Source of the DNA: Acanthosoma haemorrhoidale
Taxonomy: Eukaryota; Arthropoda; Insecta; Hemiptera; Acanthosomatidae
DNA length: 64,000 nt
Direction: 5' to 3'
Assembly (NCBI GenBank): GCA_930367205.1
Contig: OV884011.1
Coordinates: 169,209,226 to 169,273,225, forward strand
Part shown: positions 48,110-57,599 of the stretch, in pieces
Layout: each line of letters opens with the position of its first letter
Numbering within the stretch: position 1 is the stretch's first letter
Made by a program: the position numbers and the translations under genes
The notes under the pieces: generated by a model
The model's database searches: none
What the model was told of the DNA's origin: nothing
What the model saw: the letters and a program-made list of their open reading frames with translations, nothing else

Positions 48110-49415
48110 GCAGTTTGTAATGACAAAAAATAGTCTTACAGAACAGTTTATGATGGTGGTTCTTTGTAGTTCAAATTTAAACTTTCATGTGATCTACTTT
48201 TTTATTCTTGTGCGCACACGCATATCCTACGAATATATTTCATATATTTTCTTAGAAGGTTTAATTGTAATAGAAAGTTGTGTTATCGTAGTGTAACTTA
48301 TAAACTCACGCTTCATCATTGGACGAATCATATGTTTATTTCGAGTATAAACAGTGCTATCATAAATGAAAACTCCAGTAGTAACTAATACCATAGACTT
48401 CCGACAGAGTATGGAGAATGATAACACATGTTCTGCATCATTCAGATGATTTTTAACGTTACTTTTCTACTCAATTTTTATATGTGTTTAAGTCTTATTA
48501 TATATTTGAGAACCTTCAACGGCAGTATTAAGAAACGTATATTTATTTTCCAGTACGATATTGTCCTCGGACTACAAATTAGACCCTAAGCGAGCCTACT
48601 CTCCCGAATTTCTCAATAAAAAAGAGTGTCAATCTGTAAACCTTATATTTCCCCATTAATAAGTAGTTGTAGAGAATATAAATAATTTATTTCTACGATT
48701 TTTTTTTTAATTTGGAAATTAAATAATTATTAATAAGGAATAGAGAAGCCATAGTACGAAACATTGGCATTGCGGGCGATAACTAGATTACATTGGGTCG
48801 TGTACAATGTGACTGTTTTTCTTGTTTGCATGTTCGTGATCAAATTTGTCTATATTAGCATTCGCGCAGAACCGCATATGTTTTCCCTGAGGGATGATGT
48901 GAGGGAAACGCCTTAGAAATTGAAAGAAGTGGAAAGGACTTCCGACGGGAAGTAGACGCCGACGAGGGCTGCGAAGACGCGGAGTTGTAACCTCGTTTAA
49001 CCTGCGGCAACCTCCGATTTTCGGGGCGGGTCCGATATTAAAACAGAATGTGACGATTTTTCATCAGAAAAAGAGGAAATAGGATCGGCGCGGTTGCGGA
49101 AATTGCGCGAGGCACACTAACTGTGGGGGATAGTCCCCCACCTACCCGCCCCCTCCTATTATTTTTGGTATTGATCCGATATGTACATGAAGGGCGGTCG
49201 CCTCTAGGCCTGCTTTTTTGGCAGGCTTCTCGCCAGACTACTCTCGTGCCCGGATCCTTCCTGCTCTTGGTCGTGGGGTCACTGGGGGAGTCAGTCCACG
49301 GAGTGTGCTAAGTGATCAGCCACAGGTCTCGCGTGGTGCAACATCTTGGAACTGTTCCCGCACGCCGCCTGCTCAATGCAACTGTTCTAAAGAACTAGGG
49401 AGCAGATGAATGAGT
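48110..49415. other. intergenic region with a CpG-rich island at 48885-49415
   Basis: AT-rich to about 48870, then a CpG-rich island (GACGCCGACGAGG, CGGGGCGGGTCCG, CGGCGCGGTTGCGG). It is upstream of the 203-codon ORF on the minus strand by about 0.8 kb and upstream of broad by 15 kb, so it could be a promoter for either. Short frames on both strands show no known protein. Confidence 0.4.
49121..49139. repeat. short perfect inverted repeat (hairpin)
   Basis: GTGGGGGATAGTCCCCCAC: 8-bp perfect arms around a 3-base loop, inside the CpG-rich island. May be a chance palindrome or a structured element in a transcript. Confidence 0.6.
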
Positions 49416-49419
49416 AATA

Positions 49420-49995
49420 TTGAAGTTATTCATTTGAAATCGTTTTGCCTGTTTAATATGCTAAAGAAAATCATATTTTGAGTAGCTCTTACAAATAAAA
49501 CTTCAAACCTAAAGCGGTCACCGACCGAAGAGTACAAAACTATATCTGTACCTCGGAGGGATACAACACTATGTCCATTTTTTTCCATATTGACTTTATT
49601 ACAGAGTTAAAATCAGCTTTTCTCATATATCTATTTTTTTATAGAGCACTATGTCCAAAACCAGTTAGAACCGGATATAGCATGTTTTAAAACAACACCA
49701 ATAGCTGTGCCAATAACACTTTTTGTTGAAAAAATGTTTAAAACTCCTCTCCTGTAAAGTTATGAAAATGGACATAGTGTTGCATCCCTCCGAGGTACAA
49801 ATATTAACTACGATAAAAAAATAAATAAATCAGGTATGATAAATTTTGGTAAATGGAGATAGTAGCTGTGCATGATAACTACTGTGAAACGGGGAGTCGA
49901 AATCTTTAATTTTGCCGCTTGGTTGGGTTAATTAGTGGCTCATTAATGTTTCATAATTTTTTATGGGGTAGATTTTATTTTGTCTAGAACTACTA
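49420..49995. repeat. dispersed repeat, copy 1 (interrupted by a MITE)
   Basis: Matches 55847-56165 along its length: TTTGAAATCGTTTTGCCTGT, GAGTAGCTCTTACAAATAAA, GAAGAGTACAAAACTA, AAATAAATCAGGTATGATAA, GTGAAACGGGGAGTCGAAA and TTTTGTCTAGAACTACTATG in the same order. The MITE at 49545-49801 splits it. Confidence 0.9.
49545..49801. mobile_element. Tc1/mariner-type MITE, copy 1
   Basis: 257 bp with terminal inverted repeats of about 40 bp beginning TCTGTACCTCGGAGGGATAC and continuing AACACTATGTCCATTTT. The right end reads the same inward, with T for C at its second base. It is flanked by TA on both sides. The uninterrupted repeat copy near 55964 reads AAAACTATATTAACTAC, exactly the sequence here with the MITE and one TA removed, so the ends are set by the empty site. 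No coding capacity. Confidence 0.93.
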
Positions 49996-50269
49996 TGTTA
50001 AAAAAAAAACATCATACCACTAACTAAAACACTCTTTGAGTTAATATACAATAGTAAAAAATAGACTAGAATAAATTAGACACCATTAATCAAGTTGTTG
50101 AGGTATTTGATTTGATGCCCTAAACATAGAATTTTCATATTAATTAGTGACTTTCTTTTTTATTTTATTTTAATAATGTTTTATGGAAATAGTAGCATTT
50201 TTCATGTCGCTGGACATGTGACATGAGATGGGACCACGACGTGAAATGTAATGTCGCCAGGAGACTCAC

Positions 50270-50285
50270 AATGACGTCAGATTCA
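50270..50285. promoter_or_regulatory. cAMP-response-element-type site TGACGTCA
   Basis: A perfect palindromic TGACGTCA lies in AATGACGTCAGATT. A single match could be chance; a second one lies at 52450. Confidence 0.25.
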
Positions 50286-50670
50286 CTATTTATTTATCTG
50301 TCCTTTTTACTGAAAGAATTTTTTTTAATTGTAACGCACCCTCCCCCCACACATGTTACAATTAATAATGATTTGAGGTTCAGCGATATTTTGTTTTTTC
50401 GTATTCCCCAAAAATTTCTCTTTTATACCGCCATATAACAGTCACTACCTCTAAAAGATATGCCCCGTTATATTAGATCGATAATTAACAAAAAAAAAAC
50501 ATTCTAAAACTCGAATGATTGATTAGTGCACCGAATATCTAAAACTAAATGCATCATTTTTGCGAAGATTGTTGAATGTTTTGAAAAGAGCAATATTCAG
50601 CGTATATAAAGCCCAACGAGCTCCAGTGTTTTCTATCGATTTATAAAAAAAAAAATAGTTAACACGAAGG

Positions 50671-51304
50671 AGCTAATAACCGTTCCGTGACCACGCATAG
50701 TACTGTTGAGCTATGATTAATGTCAGATACATATTTAATTTCTCTGACTATGAATAATTTCTTTGCAATTAACTAAAAAAAAACAAAAAAAAATCTTTAA
50801 TGAAATGCGAACTACTGCTTGAAAAACAACGGCGATGCCTTGTGGTCACGTAAATAATTCTGGGAATATTGCAGTTCTTCGCATGATTAACATCATTCGC
50901 TATCATGAGGCAAAAATTATTTAATGTAACGATGGCTGATTTTTAAGTTGTCAACATGTTAATAATTGTCTACAGCCGTTCAGTCTATTAACTTGGATTA
51001 ATTGGAACGTCAAAACGGTTTGTTGCTGTTGTGACGAGTCCCGAAGGCCCTCGATAGATTATTCGGGCACCTGGGCGTATTTGGTGGTTTTTTTTTTATT
51101 TATTCGCAAACTGATTTTTCAAAAAAAAAAAAAAAAGTATAACAATCTGCGATATCTGCTATAGACAACTTTACAATGTCACCTTTTTTGTATAAATGTA
51201 GATAGAGCGACCATGATGTATGAAATTTTGGAGTTGACATCTACCCAGTTCTAATTTTTGGAAACGCAAGTGAAGAAACAAGTTACCACGGAACGGTATT
51301 AGCT
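50671..51304. mobile_element. possible short DNA transposon with inverted ends
   Basis: The left end AGCTAATAACCGTTCCGTGA is mirrored at the right by TACCACGGAACGGTATTAGC (about 20 bp with one gap). The interior has no protein frame. The right 150 bases are duplicated at 51535-51686. No clear target duplication was seen, so this is tentative. Confidence 0.4.
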
Positions 51305-51318
51305 CTCATTCATGATAA
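51166..51318. repeat. direct repeat, copy A (about 150 bp)
   Basis: Nearly identical to 51535-51686: CAACTTTACAATGTCACCTT, GAGCGACCATGATGT, GAGTTGACATCTACCCAGTT, GGAAACGCAAGTGAAGAAA and CCACGGAACGGTATTAG in the same order. Confidence 0.92.
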
Positions 51319-51534
51319 GTTTGTTTTTCCTTAAATTACTATAATGAATCGGTTAATTACTCTAAAACAAAAATAAAATATGATTTTGACATGATCTTAC
51401 AAATTTCTTTAGGGGCAGCGACTGGTTGATTATTTTGGGACCAATTTAAAACTGAATTAAAGGGTTGCTCACTACATTGACACTTTTATTTTAAAACTAA
51501 AACTAAGTTTTTGGCAAAAATTCCGCCGACTTCT

Positions 51535-51686
51535 CAACTTTACAATGTCACCTTTTATGTAAAAATGTAGAAAGAGCGACCATGATGTTTGAAACTTTTG
51601 AGTTGACATCTACCCAGTTCTAATTTTTGGAAACGCAAGTGAAGAAATAAGTTACCACGGAACGGTATTAGATCTCATTCATGATA
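51535..51686. repeat. direct repeat, copy B (about 150 bp)
   Basis: Partner of 51166-51318, about 370 bp downstream, with a few substitutions; same orientation. Both end at TCATTCATGATA. Confidence 0.92.
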
Positions 51687-51954
51687 CCCCAAGGAGATTA
51701 TCGATGAATGCATAGGTTTTAAATTCACTAGTTCTAGACGAAAAGTGAGATAAAACCCTACAATGAAACATTATTATACAAATGCAGATGCTAATTATTT
51801 CTTGTAAAGATAAACTAAAACTACATATCCGGTTGTTTCACGGTAAAAATCTAGTTGATTCTAAGTATTATCCAGTTGTAAACGTTAATTTTCTTATTGC
51901 ATGATCCAAGAAGATCAGAACATCTGTAGGATTTAATTCTTTAATGAAAATATA

Positions 51955-52212
51955 TCTGTACCTCGGAGGGATACAACACTATGTCCATTTTCATAACTTT
52001 ACAGGAGAGGAGTTTTAAACTTTTTTTCAACAAAAAGTGTTTGTATTGGCACAGCTATTTATTGAGATGTTGAAACAATATTTTACCAGAACATTCTATT
52101 TATTGTTATTTACATCATGCAGTTGTTATAAAATGAAAAAAAACCTTTTTTACGGTTTTTTTTCACTTGGACAAAAAAATGGACATAGTGTTGTATCCCT
52201 CCGAGGTACAGA
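51955..52212. mobile_element. Tc1/mariner-type MITE, copy 2 (inverted relative to copy 1)
   Basis: 258 bp, the same family as 49545-49801: ends TCTGTACCTCGGAGGGATAC and, inward from the right, the same sequence; TA on both sides. The interior ATAACTTTACAGGAGAGGAG and CAACAAAAAGTGT matches the reverse complement of copy 1. The right half has diverged or been replaced. Confidence 0.92.
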
Positions 52213-52439
52213 TATAATTTTTATCATTATTTTATATTTTGGGAGAAACTTCATTTGTCAAGTATTTTATTGTACAACACATATGAATAGTTCATTTTTT
52301 AATTTTAAAACATATTTCAAGATTGTCATTTAATTGCTTAATTTTGTTTTAATCTATTGTTGTTGTTGTAATTTATCATTGTTTTGCTGAGGACAGCTTC
52401 AAGTTTAAGGGTAGAAGAGTTATGAAATGATATAAGTTA

Positions 52440-53240
52440 GTATCATCTCCCGTGACGTCACTTCCTTTCCTAGTTAGTGTAGATACCCCTAAAAGAACTG
52501 CTGCTGCCCCCCCCCCCACTCCTGCTAATAGCCATCGTATAGCTAGGGCAGTCTCTGATACATAATAATGTATTTTTTAAAAGAGTGGTCCGAGTCGTTA
52601 TTATTTAATTAGATCGTGTTTTTGTTTTATTGATTATAACGTCCACAGTGGAGTCAGCAACTCGATGCATATAAGGAGAATATAACACTTATTCGTAAAA
52701 TTATTTTTGCATTCAAGAGCTTTTCTCTGTTGAGTAAAATTGTTTTATTTATTATACAGATATTCATGATGGAGTGGGCAAGTGGCGAAGCAACTGACAA
52801 TCGTGTTAACTAATAAATGATTTAGCCATGGAAAAATCAACTGCGCTAGCTGTTAGACATGACTTTTTTTTCATTGCGGACTAACTAAGTTTCGGGGATC
52901 ACCGGTATCCTCTAACGGTCCCTATGCAAATAGGACGAGCTGGAGCAGACTAGCCTGAGCTGACCGTTCCGGAGGGAGGGAGGGTGGTCAAATTTTTTTT
53001 GTCTATTTCCTATTCGGCGCCCACCCTTCTATCACAATGGGGGTGGCTTCTTTTTTGTCTGTGTCCAACGTGGGAAGTCGTCTGATCTTGATTGTATTCG
53101 CCTCTCTTATTATTATTATTTTTTTTTTTTTTCATACGGACATGTCTGCTTCTGGTCTGCGCCCGATCTTTGGACGACAGGTAGTTCCCGTTGGCCAAAC
53201 AGACCCGTCTAGTCGCGTTTTTTTTGGGAAGCTGTTTTGA
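52440..53240. promoter_or_regulatory. GC-rich island with CRE, ETS-like and octamer-type motifs
   Basis: The island contains CCGTGACGTCACTTCCTTTCC (perfect TGACGTCA next to a CTTCC ETS-type core) at 52448-52468, a C-run at 52508-52519, an octamer ATGCAAAT at 52924-52931 and CpG-rich stretches to 53240. Frames on both strands are short. Could be a distal promoter or enhancer, possibly of broad; orientation and target are unknown. Confidence 0.3.
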
Positions 53241-54419
53241 ATTTTCGTTATCGCTAAAGTTTGTGCTTGAGCTATAAAGCAGCGGGTATAATTATAATAA
53301 GAAAAACAAATCACTTTCCATGAAACAGGCATTTGAATGAACAAAGGGTTAACCTCGAATTGATGGAATCCCACTTTATGACTATTTTGGACTGTTTAAA
53401 TTACTTTATTTTTTTTTATTTAGGACTTAAAAACTGTAGCAATTATTCTGTGTAAAAAATCATTTCGAATTTTGACGCCCCTTCCGACAATAATTCAATT
53501 AATCATTAAGATCATCGATTCCCTAAACTCTTCATCGCGAAGTGACAAGTGCATCTCCCGATGCGATAAAAGAATGGACGAAGATGCTCCACGGCGATCA
53601 GCTAAACGACAAGAATTGTGATGAATTTCATCGCAATACAAATCCACTAAGAAGTTTCAGTAAAGAGTGGAAAATTAATGAATAAAAAATGAAAAATAAT
53701 TAAAATAAAATGTATAAAAATATGAACTAAAATTATAATAACAAGAAAATAATTGAAGTTAAAGTAAATTGACAAAAAGTGCAATAGAAAAAAATAGAGA
53801 AAATTCTATGGTTTTCCTTTGTATGGGTACGCGATACACCCCTAGTCCTCTTAAGTGACAAAAAAAAAAAAAATGCTATGCTTTTTATTAGTCCTTTCAT
53901 TTGTTAATTTACAAGCCCTATATGTTTTATTATTTGTTCGTTCCGTTGTTTTTCCTTTTTCTTCTCATTAATTCTCTATAATTTATTCAATTAGCATTCA
54001 TTTTTGTTGGTTCTTTCTATTTTTAATTCAGTAGTATAAATCATTTTCCCCTATTTGTTATTTAATTACTGATCCGTTCTGAGGTCTTCTTTTTGTTATA
54101 CAAAAGTTTAAATATCTTTGTAATATGAATTATTTCATAAGTTTTTGTTCTTTAGTATTAAAATCATTCAATAAGTTTTGTTTGGCATTGGATGGCAATA
54201 GTTGCACTATCAAGTGTTGACTACGACAAGGAGCCGACGTGAGTAAGTAAAGGGTATTTCTTGAAAATCGGATCCAACACAGTATTAAGGATCTAACTAG
54301 TTACTTGTCTTACTGTTTTGTTACAGATTACTTGTCTTTTTAGAAATTTTAAAAAGTTTTTCGAAGCGTTGCAGCACCTCACAAGTCCAGTGTTTAAAAC
54401 TATGACCACACCACCCATC

Positions 54420-54560
54420 CTGCATCGATGGCAACTGACTGGGGAAAAATTAGGTTAAGAATTAGTATGTAAGTTAGTTTTAAGTTTTTAATCAAAAAGG
54501 TGAGCCCCATCACCTTATATATTCTTTTCATAGTTATACATTCTTAACACTACACATAAT
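54420..54560 (+). repeat. LINE-like 3' tail fragment
   Basis: GGTGAGCCCCATCACCTTAT preceded by AGTTAGTTTTAAGTTTTTAA resembles the tail seen twice in the 9-10 kb intron (GGTGAGCCCTATCACCTAGT). A short, diverged match. Confidence 0.35.
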
Positions 54561-54944
54561 GTGTATCATTATATCTGTATTGGTTTATATAATTTTATAC
54601 GAAATCAAACCATGTATATAATGTAGTGACGCTACAAAAAATATAAAAGTCACATGTAAATAGATTCGAATGAGAATCTATAATAGTAAATAATTATTAT
54701 AAGTTTTTAGTTAGGGGCTATGAAAAATACACCTTTTTCCAATCAATACATATTGGAGCCCGATTCCTACATATTTGAGTTAAAAAACACCAAAAAAAGA
54801 AAGCAATAAACGACAAATCAAAGTTTTTATAACATCTACATATTTTGGGTAATAATAATTATAATTCGAAGTAATCTTTACTTAGAGTACCAGTGCACAT
54901 TTTAAAATTTACTGTTAATTTCTACATCGTAAATTAAAAGAGAG

Positions 54945-55036
54945 TCCATTCCGATGCTAGAGGTAACCAGAGATAACTTCCGATATTTCGAGTTCTATTT
55001 TTTATTTGTGATCTCATTTCTACAGTGCAAATCTAG
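54945..55036. repeat. dispersed repeat fragment, related to 56168-56335
   Basis: GCTAGAGGTAACCAGAGATAA and ATATTTCGAGTTCTATTTTT, TTGTGATCTCATTTCTACA appear here contiguously. In the copy at 56168 the same two parts are separated by about 80 bases, so one copy has an insertion or the other a deletion. Confidence 0.8.
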
Positions 55037-55689
55037 GGATGTATTTGAATACATTTCTTATCGAATACATTTACAACCGTGATAAGAGCTCACCTCAGTT
55101 TCCCTGATATCCAATAGCTGATTGGACTCCTACCCGCCAACTAGTCCGTCCAGTCTCGTACATAACCCTGCCACTAGAGCCTAGGGCTACTGACTATTTT
55201 AACCGAAATTAAAATCCGCTTTGGGCCGATAATTTTTTATGCCTTGTTTTCGGCACTATTATTGATTTTATCTTCTTTTTTTTTCCTTTTCCCCCGTTAG
55301 CAACGTCACCAGAGATAATTTATATCAGAAGGGGCATTGCTTGTTGAATCAATCATATTGCATCGTAACAAGGTAGTGGTTTGTAGATAACAAAAAAAAA
55401 CTTGAGAATTTTTAGTGTCCCTTCGTATCTTATTATTTCTGTTTTTTTCGTGTGTGCGTGCGCGTAAATAGAATTATTTTTTAACCGTGCAGCTTGATTT
55501 GTCCCAGCGTATGAAAAGTGAATGCGAAAATTATCGACTGTCATTAGGATGACTTCATTATTTCCAGTATAAACTAGTTATCAGGGATTATCTCTTTTCT
55601 AGTCCAAGTTTTATCTATCGGTCATTCTATCTATATGAAAGTTTTTTTTAACGTTTCATTATTTGGAAATAAATAATTGACGAAATTTC

Positions 55690-55846
55690 ACATGGCGTGA
55701 GACGAATATGTTTTAAAACTAAAAGAACAACTTAAAATAAATCACATTTTTTTACGTTTTCACTATCATGCGCAACAATGTGCTCACGAAAAAACCTGAA
55801 CTCGATTTTTTTCAACTCATAAGCCTTTTTGTGAAGTTAGTTATTC
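55690..55846. repeat. dispersed repeat 'A', copy 1
   Basis: Contains GAGACGAATATGTTTTAAAA, AGAACAACTTAAAATAAAT, CATTTTTTTACGTTTTCACT, ATCATGCGCAACAATGTG and CAACTCATAAGCCTTTTTGTG. It matches 56343-56455 and 62125-62275 in parts. Confidence 0.88.
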
Positions 55847-56165
55847 GTTTGAAATCGTTTCGCCTGTTTATCAAGCTAAAGAAAATCATTTTGAGTAGCT
55901 CTTACAAATAAAACTTTAAACCTAAAGCCGTCACCTTGACCGAAGAGTACAAAACTATATTAACTACAATATAAAAATAAATAAATCAGGTATGATAAAT
56001 ATTGGTAATTATACTTCGCGATAGTAGCGGCACATGACAAATATTGTGAAACGGGGAGTCGAAACCTTTAATTTTTTTGCATGGGAGAGAAACAATTAGT
56101 GACTTATTAATGTTCCATAATATTTTATGGGGTTGATTTTATTTTGTCTAGAACTACTATGTAAG
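55847..56165. repeat. dispersed repeat, copy 2 (empty site for the MITE)
   Basis: Colinear with 49420-49995 except that it lacks the 257-bp MITE and one TA, reading AAAACTATATTAACTAC across the site. Divergence is a few per cent with small indels. Confidence 0.9.
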
Positions 56166-56167
56166 AG

Positions 56168-56340
56168 AGGATTCAGATGTTAGAGGTAACCAGAGATAAA
56201 TTTCCCCCTAATTAAGAGTTTTACAAATTGCAAATGACAATTTTTTTTTAAATATAATAAACAGACGATTTTCCAATAGCTTACAAATATTTCGAGTTCT
56301 ATTTTTTATTTGTGATCTCATTTCTACAATGAAAATGTAA
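56168..56340. repeat. dispersed repeat fragment, related to 54945-55036
   Basis: GTTAGAGGTAACCAGAGATAA, then about 80 non-matching bases, then ATATTTCGAGTTCTATTTTT and TTGTGATCTCATTTCTACA. Lies directly between repeat copies, so all may be parts of one larger element. Confidence 0.8.
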
Positions 56341-56342
56341 TA

Positions 56343-56455
56343 ATAAGTAAATAAATCACATTTTTTTACGTTTTCACTATCATGCGCAACAATGTGTTCA
56401 CGAAAACATCTGAACTCCATTTTTTGCAACTCATAAGCCTTTTTGTGGTAAGGAC
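56343..56455. repeat. dispersed repeat 'A', copy 2
   Basis: GTAAATAAATCACATTTTTT, ACGTTTTCACTATCATGCGC, AACAATGTGTTCACGAAAA and CAACTCATAAGCCTTTTTGTG match 55740-55835 in the same orientation, about 650 bp apart. Confidence 0.88.
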
Positions 56456-56929
56456 GATGTTTAACCTAAATATTATAGGAAGGATCATCCCTTTTTATTT
56501 ATATATTATAAAATTAAGAATCTATTGCATATTTTTGTTTTCTACATATCCCCTTGTTATTATAAATTAGCACAAATTACATAAATGAATCTAATCTATT
56601 TACAGTAGCTCATTATATGTCCTGTAGCTTGGGTACATTTTATACAATTTTACATTGCGATTTGTGGTTGTTACAAAAGTATAATGAATTTTATACATTC
56701 ATTGCGTAAACATGTTTAAAAGCGCAATTATTTTCATTAAATTTTTTTTTTCTTTCCCATATCCCCTAGTTACAAAATTATTACAGAATTCAATATAGGT
56801 TACACAAATGAATCTCTGCAACATACAGTTGAGGAGATATGAATGAAAAACTCGACAACAATTTTGATAAAGTAATATGTTCACGAAAAGTCTGATACTG
56901 CTCTTAGCCACGGGATAAGGGACCTTAGG

Positions 56930-57572
56930 TGATAGATTAATTGAAAAATTTAGGGAGACTGGATCATTTGTAGACACTAAACGCACTGGTCGTCCAAAAA
57001 CAAGCTGTTCAAATGTCAATATCGAAGCAGTGCGTGAGAGTGTTGTTGAAAATCCAGTAATATCAATTCGGCGTCGTAGACAAGAATTGTGACTTGATAA
57101 CAAAGTTGTTTGTGTCGAAATTGGATGATATTAATGTGGCAAATATGTGGTTTCAACAGCCCATGAAACAATTCAAATACTGCACGAGACATTTCCAGGT
57201 CGTGTACTCTCTCGTTTCGGTGATCAGAATTGGCCCCCTAGAGCGTGTGATTTAACACCTTTAGATTTCTTTATATGGTGTTATTTGAAGTCAAAGGTGC
57301 ATGTCAACAAGCCCACATCCACCCGTGCATTAAAAGAGGAAATTCAACGCTGCATCAACGAAATTCAACTACATTTAAGCCAAATGGTCTTGGAAAATTT
57401 CGACAAAAGAGTGCGTATGCTCCAGCAAAGTCGTGGAAGCCATTTGCCCGAAGAGTTATTCCATAAATAACCCTATCCTATTCACTTTATAATTCAATAA
57501 AAAAATAACAAAAATACTAAAAACTGTGTTTTCTATTTAAATCAAATCTTGCGTTAATTCTGGGACACCCTT
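56930..57572 (+). pseudogene. decayed IS630/Tc1/mariner-family transposase
   Basis: The plus strand encodes an HTH/linker block (RLIEKFRETGSFVDTKRTGR then PKTS, and VRESVVENPVISIRRRRQEL followed by a stop). Then, in another frame, the C-terminal catalytic part HETIQILHETFPGRVLSRFG, NWPPRACDLTPLDFFIWCYL and VHVNKPTSTRALKEEIQRC run to a stop at 57470. The region between, with the first catalytic Asp, is deleted. The NWPPRxCDLTPLDFFxWxxxKSxV block is diagnostic of this insect transposase group and differs from the mariner at 28.4 kb. The likely right end is near GGGACACCCTTTATA (57563-57577); no matching left terminus was found. Confidence 0.82.
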
Positions 57573-57599
57573 TATAATCATCAAAATTTCGGTACATAG

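Larger units (their letters stand above)
53241..56580. other. non-coding region with dispersed repeats
   Basis: AT-rich with islands at 53510-53640 and 55070-55200. It contains a LINE-tail-like stretch near 54420-54550 and the repeat copies listed separately. No gene supported. Confidence 0.4.

Noticed and set aside
47577..48296. Plus-strand frames of 65-125 codons
   Set aside because: Antisense shadows of the 203-codon minus-strand ORF.
56699..57103. 134-codon minus-strand frame
   Set aside because: Antisense to the decayed transposase HTH region, which reads correctly on the plus strand.
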